Below the pieces are notes generated by a model. The model saw nothing but the letters and a program-made list of their open reading frames with translations. It did no database searches and was not told where the DNA came from. DNA of 64,000 bases, from the NCBI RefSeq assembly GCF_000264905.1, contig NW_006763138.1, positions 806,224 through 870,223 of the forward strand. Direction: 5' to 3'. The DNA comes from Stereum hirsutum FP-91666 SS1. Lineage: Eukaryota; Basidiomycota; Agaricomycetes; Russulales; Stereaceae. Of the stretch, positions 55,171 to 64,000 are shown piece by piece. The position numbers and the translations under genes were made by a program. The first letter of the stretch is position 1; every line of letters starts with the position of its first letter.

Positions 55171-56978
55171 TGCCCGGGCGTACCTCTTCTGAGCCAATCA
55201 ACCATATCGCCCAGTCACCAGAATAGCACAACATGACCCATCAAGCCGCCGGCACACTATCCGGACGGTATTCGGATTGTATTTCAACCTAGAAGATCAG
55301 GTATTCCCGAGTGCATAAGTTAGGTAGCCCCATTACTCAGGTCTGCCGGAGGAACTGAATCCACCGCAGAAGTGGAAGCACGCCACACAAGACGACAAAT
55401 TTCCCGGGGCCATTCCGATGTTACGACTTGCTTGCGATGAAGTAAACTTCGATGTGTGCGATTCCCAAGATACAACCTGTTAATGATCGTTCATGCACAA
55501 TACATCCTAACGGAGACGGTGGCGCGCTATCGAATCAATCAATGTACATGCAAGCCGGTGCGGCACACCAAGAGTCTCCACTACAATCACGGTAGATAGC
55601 AAGGAATAGGAATGACTTGAAGCTTAGGAAGGACGGACCAATTGAATGTTACAGAACATGCAGGATGCAGCGCGACGACCCCCATATCTAAGCTCCAGAA
55701 TAGCTTATAACAGGCTCAACTGTAGCTTAGGTGCAGAACTCAACGTTATTACGCCACAGAGATCTTTGACACTGTGCAACTATTTGGAATCAGGAAGAAC
55801 GGCAGCGGCCGTGATAGCCATTCTATCCGCCCATCTTCTAATTCTGGTCGGAGAGCACGAGTGAGCAAAGGAGACCCATGATCCGACCTATTTGAGTGTA
55901 GAGGCTTAAAATACATGTTCACCCCCACACACAGGACTTTGAATGGCAACCACTTGCTCGTACGCAGCGGTAACAGTGAATGTGCCGCGCAAATCTGACG
56001 CTTTCGCCAAGAAACTTCAGTAAGTATGACGGTGGACTCGTCCCCTCGTACCTCATCCAAGCGCCACAAAGGCCTTGAACCATCCACTTTAGGCTCTACA
56101 AGGAGCATTAGTGAAGGTATCGGGCATCGTGTAGGGAGGGAGGCAAACGCCGCATCCCCTTGTGATATAATGCTCCAACGGCGGTAGATAGACTCGTCAG
56201 CACGAATGACAAGAAAAGAGGTTCCCAGTATGCAGCAGAGCAATCTCCTAAGCAAGCTGCTAGCAGAAGGTTCGCGCAGAAGATAACCCGATATGGCAAC
56301 AAAGTTGAACTTGTCGCCTGGTGCCAACACGCGTAGGGGCTGCGTATGGATCCGTTCGAACGTAGACGATGGCGTGGCCTGCAGTCCTGTTGTGTGTGTT
56401 CGGGTGGGGCGATGGTGATATCGACGTGAAGACGTTTCGAGCATCATCATCATCATTGTCGTCAGCCCTGTCGGCATTCAGTGAGAAACGACCATGTGCA
56501 CCTAACGAGACAACATAGATGTATACAGTAAAATCGAGCTCGGGAAGCGAACGTTCAAGCTCGTACTGTTCACAGTAGAGGCATGTCTGACAGCGGAACG
56601 AGCCTCGCCACGCATAGAAAGGGCCATGAAGCAATTGCGCGCGGGTCAGTAATGCTTCACATCTCCATTTTCCCGGACGTTATTGGGAAACATACAACGA
56701 GGGGATGCCAACACGTACGATCAGCAGCATTGATGTCCAATACACTTCTATGAGTGAACGTCCGGGTTTTAACTACAACGTCTGCCCAACCATTTCCCCT
56801 ACTACCCGCAAAGATGTGGGGAGTAATTTGGGGTATGGAGATCCGTGGTATATATCATGCGGACTCTAGGCGAGCTCGAATACAAGTACAATGTCGCAGG
56901 ATGCGCGTAGCTCAAGAGTGCGTGTGTGATTCCGGAGACAGGCAGTAAACAATACAACAGACAGAAACTGACCCACTA
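54263..56978. other. 2.7-kb region without a resolved gene
   Basis: To about 55,170 it is the duplicated upstream block. From there to 56,978, minus-strand sequence around 55,750-56,640 carries long frames in two phases, one with hydrophobic runs (VIFCANLLLAACLG, EPLFLSFVLTSL at 56,300-56,150). A multi-exon membrane-protein gene or its remains may exist here, but no family mark or consistent splice chain was found. Confidence 0.4.
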
Positions 56979-59964
56979 TTACAGAATGTTCATGCGTAGC
57001 TTGAGACCATGTGGAAGTAACTCCCTCGGACACATACGCACAACCTAGTAGGCGTAGGAATAAACCACTCAGCATCGTCCAACAGTGTCCCACTCTGGAC
57101 CATCATATGGAAGACGTGTGAAAGCTCACCTTGTGCATACTGTTCTGCCCTCCGATGTCCCATCCGGTCTCCGCCACCCTCGTCATGCACTCCCTCACGA
57201 ACTCCTTGATAAGCTCCCCGACTTTGAATGTGTCGCGAGTGACCTCTCGCCACTTGATCATGCTGCTCAGAAGTTTCCTTTGGCGAGCAAGCACACGAGT
57301 TCGGGCCGACATGGCCTCTGGGTCGAACGTCGGGCTATTTAGGGCGAGGTATTGACGTTCTAGGGCCTCCATGTCGGTGACGGCCCTCTTGAAGCAGTTG
57401 AAAACCGCTAAGAGGAATGGCTAGATGAGGGGAACACACGTGAATAGATAGGCTTAGCTTAGGTCTCGCGATGGAGGTAAAGTCAAGGTCTCACCTGGAA
57501 TCTAGGATGATCAATTGGGATGAAAAGGCTGATACCATCCACCAAGTCTCTCAAACGGCTGATGCTCGTCTCAGAGTAAGGATCCAGGGCACCTCCCTCA
57601 ACGATGGCTTTCAATCGAGGTATGATGACCATCCCGAGCACCTCTGGCACCAAGTCGCCATCAGGACCCAGCTCGTCCCCCTCATCCATATCAGAAAGGT
57701 CGTCTGAATTTCTTGGACGAGAGTAATGGTGGAATTGCGTATACCACTGAAAAGTGTCCAGGTTTTGTGCATTATCCTGTCCAATAAACATAGTTAGTGC
57801 AATATAGGACAAACTCTTGAACAAAATGTCATACCTCGAGGGGATTCCATCCGGCCATCTCCAATCTAATCCAGAACTGCCACGCGCCGACTAGCCCGAG
57901 ACCCCCATAAGCTTGCGTATAGCTCACCTCATATCTCCTCCGCCACTCGTCAAACCATTTCCCAATGCCTATATTCGGATTTCTAAAGTCCTCCGCCTTT
58001 ACGTCCTCCAGAATCTGGTCCTTCTTAGCCAGCATTTTTTCGGTGGCGACCTCATAGTCCGTCGCGTCTGATGGTGGTAAAGTGCTATCGGTAGACCACC
58101 CTTCCTCATTGTGCATGCTATTAGGCAAGGCCCGTTGCCGACGTCGAGCACGACGTGCGACGCGGGCTGATTTTCGCTCACGCTTTGCTACGAATGAGTT
58201 GGGATGGGGGACTAGGCGACCCAACTCGTCCAGTTCCTCTGCCTCGGGAGGAACGGGAAATGATCCGAGAAATATTGAAAAATCGTCTTCGTCTTCTGCA
58301 CGGCGCCGCTGCTTGACCATCTCGCGACGTTCCTTCATGAGGGAGATATGCTCGTTCTCCACGGTTTCAAGAAGAGGGTACTGTGAACGCGTTTGAGTCA
58401 CATATAGCAGGAGATCTCGACGCAAAGGAACTAACCTTTTCGTCCAGAAAGGCGGCGACACTCTCGACCCAGTCGCGGAAAGCGACGAACCAACTTCGCT
58501 TGCTTTCAGCAGCCGTGATCAATTCACGCATCTCATTGTCTTTGTTCTCTAGCTCCACCTGTTCCGCCCCTAAGGAGGCAAGAGTGGCAGTATTCTGTGC
58601 GTGAGACTGCGTCAAAGAAGTCATTGCCCGAGTAAGCTGCTCCACAGCAGGGTCCAGCGTGGGTATCGGAGTCACCATTGGTACTACGAAGGCAAATGGA
58701 TGAGTGAGGTTGAAGGCGATATCAGGAGTAAGAGGCTCACTCGGTGTGGGGACATAGACCTGCTTGGCTGAGACGGTGGTTTGATCCATGGAAAGACCGC
58801 TCCTTCGAAGTTGTTCGTCTTCCCACTCTTTGGTCTCGTCATCGACTTCTTCGCTGAAAAAAAAACAGTCAAGTTGGGTCTGGCCATAGCACCACAAACA
58901 GCCGACACGCACGCGTCTGCAATGAGTTCCTTCATGGCATCTCTTCGTTTGCTAGCCTCGGCCTTCTTTGACTTCTTGCCTAGAGCAATCCTTTCTTGGG
59001 CGCTAGTATACTCGGCGAACTCTGCAAGAAACGCCTTCAACATAATAGGTAAAGAACCCCAAAGCAGGAATGCATACCGTCATCACCCTCTCCGAGATCG
59101 TCATCCTCTCTCATTAATCTACTCTCAGGATGAGGGCCCTGCCATTCTTCCGCACGCTTGGTCACCGACAGAGATATGAAGTCTTCACCATTGGTAGCAG
59201 TTGCTGGTTTGTTAGCGCGAAGACGCTCTCGTTTCTCCTTCGCTGCCGTCACCGAGGACTCTGAGGGAATGACAGTCTCGTTCGCCGCTGACCGGTCCAA
59301 GACACTTCGACTTAGTCAAGATAGATTTGAAGTAACTCTCGCGAATCACTCACCAAAGGGCTGCAGCTCCTCTGCGCCGCCCTCATTCATAGCACCCGCA
59401 TCGATTGCCATGGCTACATCTGCATCATACGAGCTATCGTCCACGGGCCGCGGTGGACGGGTGGAGGGTGTGCTGGCTTTGAGCTGGGAAAGGTAGGCTT
59501 CATCGTAGACAACCCCTCCAGACCGAGATGAAGATGCTTGGTCGGAGGAAGAAGAAATATTACTTCGAGCGACATGAGTGAGGCTTTTTGCCTTGCGATC
59601 AGAGCCGAAGATGCTCACGGAGGGGACAGTGCAGGATGGACGCCGAGTGTAAGCTTACGACTGAGGCTAGACTTTTTGACAGTGAAAGTCTCTGCGCCGT
59701 CCTGAGGCATAGATGATAAGATGAAGATTGTCTATGTTATACACAGCAACATACCTCGTCGTCGCCGCCAAAGCTAAGTGTGGTCTTGGGTTTAACGCGC
59801 TGTTTTGCCTTGTTCCTGACCTTGGTGGCAAGTGCGGCGGGAGAGGGGGAGTCGTCGGCGGGTTCACCAGATACGTGTTCGGCATTGGGAGCAGGAGAGT
59901 CCCTGTTCCTTGCCGTCGTCTGCTTCGTCTTGGACCGTTTGAACTTGATGGGAGGTTCCGCCAT
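56979..59964 (-). CDS. GCFC-domain splicing factor (PAXBP1/GCFC2 type)
   Basis: 807 aa, ten exons: 59755-59964, 59619-59701, 59354-59562, 59078-59287, 58913-59021, 58436-58853, 57835-58380, 57495-57776, 57130-57420, 56979-57044. The N-terminus has the family start IKFKRSKTKQ, TTLSFGGDDE, then TFTVKKSSLSRKLTLG and YDEAYLSQLKASTP. A middle coiled coil (ENEHISLMKERREMVKQRRR) precedes the helical GCFC domain (WFDEWRRRYEVSYTQAYGGLGL, FWIRLEMAGWNPLE, PRLKAIVEGGALDPYS, LLAVFNCFKRAVTD). Human GCFC2 and the yeast Ntr proteins act in intron lariat-spliceosome disassembly; that nuclear role is inferred. The last junction is the weakest: a 35-nt intron would also work, but the 85-nt one (57045-57129) gives a better ending (VVRMCPRELLPHGLKLR). 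Confidence 0.87.
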
Positions 59965-60168
59965 CAGTGTGAGCGACGGTGAGAGCGAGTAACTGACCTG
60001 CTCAGGAGAGGTTGGCGCTGAAGGACAGCGTGTGACGCACTGTCACGGGCGCGTTTTCGACGCGACGCGTGACAGTGGCGAAGCGCTCTGCTCCGTTCCG
60101 CTCGCTCGTTGCGGCGACACGAACGGACAGAATACATTACCTCCTTTGCACCACCATCATCTCAAACG
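59965..60168. promoter_or_regulatory. 204-bp divergent promoter with MluI-box palindrome
   Basis: Shared by the GCFC gene (-) and the Rad60-like gene (+). ACGCGT, the MBF/MCB cell-cycle element, lies at 60065-60070 about 100 bp before the Rad60-like ATG. It overlaps one arm of a dyad, CTGTCACG (60040-60047) and CGTGACAG (60068-60075), with GCGCG and CGCG between the arms. Confidence 0.65.
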
Positions 60169-61996
60169 ATGCCGCCTCGTCCACGTCCCCGCGCTGTCAA
60201 TCGTCCTGCAAGTAATGCCAGCTCGAGCACACAGTCTGCATCACAGCCATCGTCGGCCCCTGCTGCGAAAAGCGCTCGTGAGCGAGAGCTCGACAACGAT
60301 GACCAACTTTTCATGCGAAACAGATCACGGACAGCACAAGACTGGAAACGACTGGAGACCATTGAGAAAGGTCTTTTTCGATCTATGCGATCCCAATTGT
60401 TCCTCAGTAACGCCTGTCTTGTTTCAGCGGAAGAAATCAAGAACGCTGCTGCTGAAGTCAGCTCTTCAGAATCAGAGGGGTCAACGCCACGAAAGAAACG
60501 TAAGGCCCACAGAGACAGAAAGGGCAAGAAAACTCAAAACAGCTTGCCAGAATGGACGAGGCAGAGTAGTGTAACGTGAGTGTCGTCCCGTGTCCATTCA
60601 TGCAACCTCCGGGCTTGTCAACATATCACATACCGGATTGCACCATATCTTGACCTGATGCTCGTCGTATGCGTTTTGCTTGAAAAATAATCCATGTGAC
60701 AAGAACTGCTCACCCACATATTCACTTCTTTCAGGATACTGTCTTCCGACTCTGATGATGATCTAGAGGTCCTAGATGGCCCACCTACAAGTCAGAGACA
60801 TGACTCTATCGAAGCCTCGAGGAAGTCGAACAAGCGCCAGCGCAGTCGATCTCGCTCGCTCACGCCTCCTCCTAAACTAACCATGCAACAGCTACAGAAC
60901 GCTCGGAATGTCGTCAGGTTAGTAACCATCGACACAGACGGGCCATGCACTTGCTCACCAAGGCCATGCACACACATTTATATCTCTGTAGACAGACACT
61001 AGAGCCCACACCACGTGCACCATCACCAGGGAACTTTTCTTTCGACGACTCCACGGACACTATAGTCCTTGACCCAGAGTTCGCCTCGATCGCCAGCGCT
61101 GTAAAGAAGCAGTCACAGCGCTCCTTCGAGGGAGGCCAAAACAGCCACAAATCCGATGCGAACAATGACCGGGGCGGAGGGCCAGAGACTGTGACTATCA
61201 GGGTTAAGTGGAGACCTCATCCTTTGCACACTGGCGAAAAGCCGGAAGTTTTCCCCTTTACAATGAAGCGGGTACGTCGTAAGACAGCCCTGAACCGAGT
61301 GCCAAACTGACGGGTTGATACTTCAGCACGAAAACTTCCACAGACTATTGTCTGAGATAGCTGACGAGAAAAACATGCTAGACTATAACATTGTCTTGAC
61401 CTACGAACGCTCTCGAGTCGTGGCAGGTGCAACGCCCCACAGCCTCAAAGTTTGGGCTGAAGCCGAGATGGGTGAGCTACTGCATAATTTTCATTCAGAC
61501 AGATCACTCAAGATAGACGCTCTGGGTTTCGACAGAGGCTTCTACCAAAACAACCTTCGAGTATATACGCGAAAATCCACAGCACAACCAGCCGACTACG
61601 TTGTCGCATGTCAACGGGACTTCCCAATCTCACAACACACGCGCACCCTCTCTGCAACCAGGTGGCGGAGATTCGGACGAGTCTGACTCTGACGTCCAGT
61701 CGCAAGACGATACAGAGGACGAAACGTTCAAACTTGTTCTTCGCTCGGCAGAGACCAAGAACAAAAACATTACGCTCACTGTCCGACCCACGACGACTTG
61801 CGGCGCAATCGTAAAAGCGTTCTTGAAGAGGGCTGGATTGGCCGAGAAGTACCCTGAGGGAAAGAGCGCGAGGAGGAAGAGTGGTGCAGGTGTGGGACCG
61901 AGACTGGTCGTGGATGGAGATAAGCTGGACCCAGAGACTCCAATATCTGAAGCGGATCTGGACGATGGAGACCAGGTCGAGGTCGTTGGGCTTTGA
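60169..61996 (+). CDS. Rad60/Esc2/NIP45-type SUMO-like domain protein
   Basis: 472 aa, six exons: 60169-60370, 60428-60575, 60735-60917, 60992-61271, 61327-61471, 61536-61996. The N-terminal half is disordered, with an acidic SIM-like patch (TILSSDSDDDLEVLDG) and Lys/Arg-rich stretches (RKKRKAHRDRKGKK). A first ubiquitin-like domain is seen as TVTIRVKWRPHPL, FPFTMKRHENFHRLL, PHSLKVWAEAEM then TTFEYIRENPQ. The C-terminus is the Rad60-SLD SUMO-like domain: FKLVLRSAETKNKNITLTV, TTCGAIVKAFLKRAGL and a final acidic segment ISEADLDDGDQVEVVGL. Esc2 and Rad60 work with the SUMO pathway and Smc5/6 at stalled replication forks. Intron 1 (57 nt) could be retained in frame; intron 5 is fixed by the WAEAEME-ASTKTTFEYI junction. 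The MluI-box promoter fits S-phase expression, an inference. Confidence 0.88.
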
Positions 61997-62390
61997 GTGT
62001 GCTGTGATTCTACTTCCAAGGTCTCTTCTCTGGGAATATGGCGATGCCCTATCGCTACTTTCTTGCTCCGAAGTTGCCGTGTATCCTGCTTACAGGATGG
62101 CGGCCATTGTGTCGTTGAGCTTGCGTCTTGGGGACTACATTCTACTACGCTGTGTTTTGCTTTCGGTCTTTTGGTGTACTTCTACGTTCTCTTCACGGCC
62201 TGTCATGTCGTCACAAGTGATAATTATTCACTCTGCCCCCCATAGTATACTGCATCAGGACACCAACCTCAAACGCAACACGGCTCACGGAACATCGATA
62301 ACAATCAATACTCAAAATGAATAAGCACTCAAGTCGCCAGGACACCCACAAACCCAACCGACCAACCATAATACAGAGCGTGTTGGAGGG
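61997..62390. other. Convergent 3' intergenic region
   Basis: 394 bp between converging genes. Nothing recognised. Confidence 0.4.
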
Positions 62391-63787
62391 TCATGACTGA
62401 ACGAAACTATGATTAGCATTCCGGACCAGTATTCGAGCGTTGTTCACGAAAGCGCGCATGAGTTCGTCGAAGGCGTAGCGTTCGGGTTCGGGTAAGGACT
62501 CGTCGCCGCGACTTGCAGCGGCTGAGAGGAGAACGGCCGGGTGAGCGAATTCCAGTTCTAGCTCGTGGAGTAGTTCGGGCTATGGACACAGTGAAGTATG
62601 AGCGAAAATTAAAAGGAGTAATATAGCTCTTTGAGAGAGTTAAGGGAGAGGCTGTTATAGAGACTTACAGGGGAATGTGGCCCGGCAGACGATGTGACTT
62701 GCGTGAGGTCGATGCTGAACTCTTCATGTGAGTAACTCAAGCGATCCTTCTTTCGCGTGTGCGTAGCAGAGCCCAGTGGATGTGATACTGAATAAGACCG
62801 GCACCCTGCGTTGAGCATACTGTGCTGAAGAATAACAAAACCGTACGGGTGGCGTACCTGGTATCTCAATATTGACACTAATGCGCCAGTCCGCCGCACG
62901 CTGTGGGCTGTAGATGTCCATATTTCCCAGTCTCACTTTCTTCATACATTCCAGCACCTGCCCCGTCTTTTGGTCCCGCGTGACGCGTATCTTCTCTCTG
63001 TCGCCTGGGTTTTCGGATGGATAAAAGGTGTCGGTGAGATGAAGATGGTTGTAGGAGAGTGGTGTGGATTTATGGCCCGGTAGAGTAGAGTCTGTTTTGA
63101 GTTTGTTGAGAAGAGTATTGAAGTGCATATGTTGTTTCTTTTGTCGAAGATAGGGGCACAAGCCTGAATGCTTTATAGCCAACAAAGACAGGAAATGTGA
63201 CGTACAGCAGACATATTGGATTCGAATCGGTAGTCGAGTAGATCAGAAACTATTACTGCACATAAAATGAGCAAAAAGCCTGCCGTTAGATGCAAACACT
63301 CACCCGTCTCGACCTGCACGGGCAACTTCAATCTCCTCCCAGAAGCCTTGTCCTTCAACAACCCAATCTTCGCCTCCACCTCGACCGCACCATTCATATC
63401 CGACGGCTTTGACCTGATCAGCTCGTGCACCCAATCCGCAACATGAAGTATGAATTCATCGAGTGGCTCAATGCCAATGAACGAAAGCGAAAGCGGCGGA
63501 AGCTGCGATCCTCCGGGTGACATAGACGGATTACTGGTACTAGCAGCTGATGATAACGCGTGACAGTTTCCGTTTCCGTTCGTCCGAGAGTTGATGGGCT
63601 TGTCGTCGATGGATGAGAGTCGCGGCGGTGGAGGTTTGTTATTGGTGTTGGAAGAGTCTGAGCGAGGACCCGGTGAAGAGCTGTGGCGCGCTCGTTTGTG
63701 GGGTCGACGTTCTGGGTCTGAGTCTGAGCCTGAGGCGTAGTCGCGACCACCGTTGTGATCCTTTTGTATTTGTAGGTGTGGATCCAT
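62391..63787 (-). CDS. cet1: mRNA-capping RNA 5'-triphosphatase, Cet1 type
   Basis: 379 aa, five exons: 63304-63787, 63206-63255, 62858-63137, 62669-62805, 62391-62579. It removes the gamma-phosphate from nascent pre-mRNA, the first step of capping, in the nucleus. The fold is the triphosphate tunnel (TTM), whose acidic strands bind metal: VEVEAKIGLL in the first, and DWRISVNIEIPG and FSIDLTQVT later, with basic partners RLKLPVQVETVIV and KIRVTRDQKTGQVLE. A final helix reads YAFDELMRAFVNNAR. The N-terminal 110 residues are disordered with a basic patch (RRPHKRARH) likely to be a nuclear signal. Animals and plants use an unrelated enzyme, so this is a fungal-type gene. Splice phases and motifs agree. 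The acceptor of exon 3 is the least certain, since several AAAG positions lie together. Symbol by homology to yeast. Confidence 0.85.
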
Positions 63788-64000
63788 GACTTGAGGAGAT
63801 AACGGTCAAAGATAACGTGCGCGCCGATGAGTATGGCGACGGTTTGGGTGGAAGCAGGCAGGAGAGATGCGTCAAGCAGGCGCGTCGGGCCAAAAAGTTG
63901 TTCGGCAGAGTGGCGCATACAAATTTACGCCACGTTGACTTGCATCCGCCACGTACAAAAGAAAACATCTCACGAAAACGACTCGGATAGCGATGCTCAT
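63788..64000. other. Right edge, upstream of capping enzyme gene
   Basis: 213 bp of promoter-side sequence cut off by the window end. Overlapping minus-strand frames here are not supported. Confidence 0.4.

Noticed and set aside
56990..57129. 35-nt intron giving an alternative C-terminus for the GCFC protein
   Set aside because: Below the intron size seen elsewhere in the window; the 85-nt alternative gives a more plausible ending in frame.
1..64000. CRISPR arrays, prophage, rRNA operons, bacterial operon signals
   Set aside because: None seen; intron-rich genes and gene families show this is fungal nuclear DNA.

Overview
The window is nuclear DNA from a filamentous basidiomycete, most likely an Agaricomycete. 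Genes are densely packed and cut by many short introns (about 48-110 nt, GT-AG with occasional GC-AG). The gene families also fit: an F-box protein of the expanded mushroom type, a DUF6535 membrane protein, a fungal FuA-type glutathione transferase and mushroom aquaglyceroporins. There is no operon structure, CRISPR array, rRNA or convincing tRNA. Exon coordinates were derived by hand from splice signals and reading-frame continuity. For every gene called intact, the summed exon length is a multiple of three.

Layout, left to right. 0.2-1.6 kb: F-box pseudogene with three frame changes. 2.4-4.0 kb: mitochondrial phosphate carrier (+). 4.5-5.8 kb: tail-anchored heme oxygenase (+) behind a GATA-site cluster. 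6.2-6.5 kb: a hairpin and a small TA-flanked inverted-repeat element. 6.7-10.8 kb: a 16-exon TmpL-like protein (-), an adenylation domain fused to a membrane flavo-reductase. 10.9-12.4 kb: unassigned, possibly decayed. 12.5-13.3 kb: membrane-anchored Cu/Zn superoxide dismutase (-). 13.9-15.5 kb: secreted SGNH/CE16-type esterase (+). 16.4-17.7 kb: VAP/Scs2 ER tether (-), divergent from a Ypk1/SGK-type AGC kinase at 18.4-20.5 kb (+). 21.3-24.2 kb: DUF6535 gene, probably disrupted (+). 24.7-25.5 kb: glutathione transferase (-). 27.2-28.7 kb: secreted, probably GPI-anchored protein with a 15-nt microexon (-). 29.1-30.3 kb: unknown 401-aa protein (-). 31.2-33.5 kb: MFS drug/polyamine-type transporter (-). 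34.9-39.4 kb: 1295-aa RA-PH protein (-). 41.1-43.4 kb: DCAF4-like WD40 protein (+). 44.4-46.9 kb: homeodomain protein (-). 47.5-49.4 kb: AAAP-like transporter (-). 49.9-55.2 kb: a segmental tandem duplication with one full aquaglyceroporin gene and one collapsed copy. 57.0-60.0 kb: GCFC-type splicing factor (-), sharing a 204-bp divergent promoter with a Rad60/Esc2-type SUMO-like protein at 60.2-62.0 kb (+). 62.4-63.8 kb: Cet1-type mRNA 5'-triphosphatase (-).

Most genes are ordinary housekeeping functions. The more notable points are these: the redox neighbourhood at 6.7-13.3 kb (TmpL-like flavoprotein next to an anchored superoxide dismutase); a perfect iron-type GATA site before heme oxygenase; the aquaporin duplication with an out-of-frame fusion of exon 1 to exon 6; two GC-AG introns in one gene; microexons; and an MluI-box palindrome in the Rad60/GCFC divergent promoter. 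I found no evidence for a wholly new defence or mobile system.
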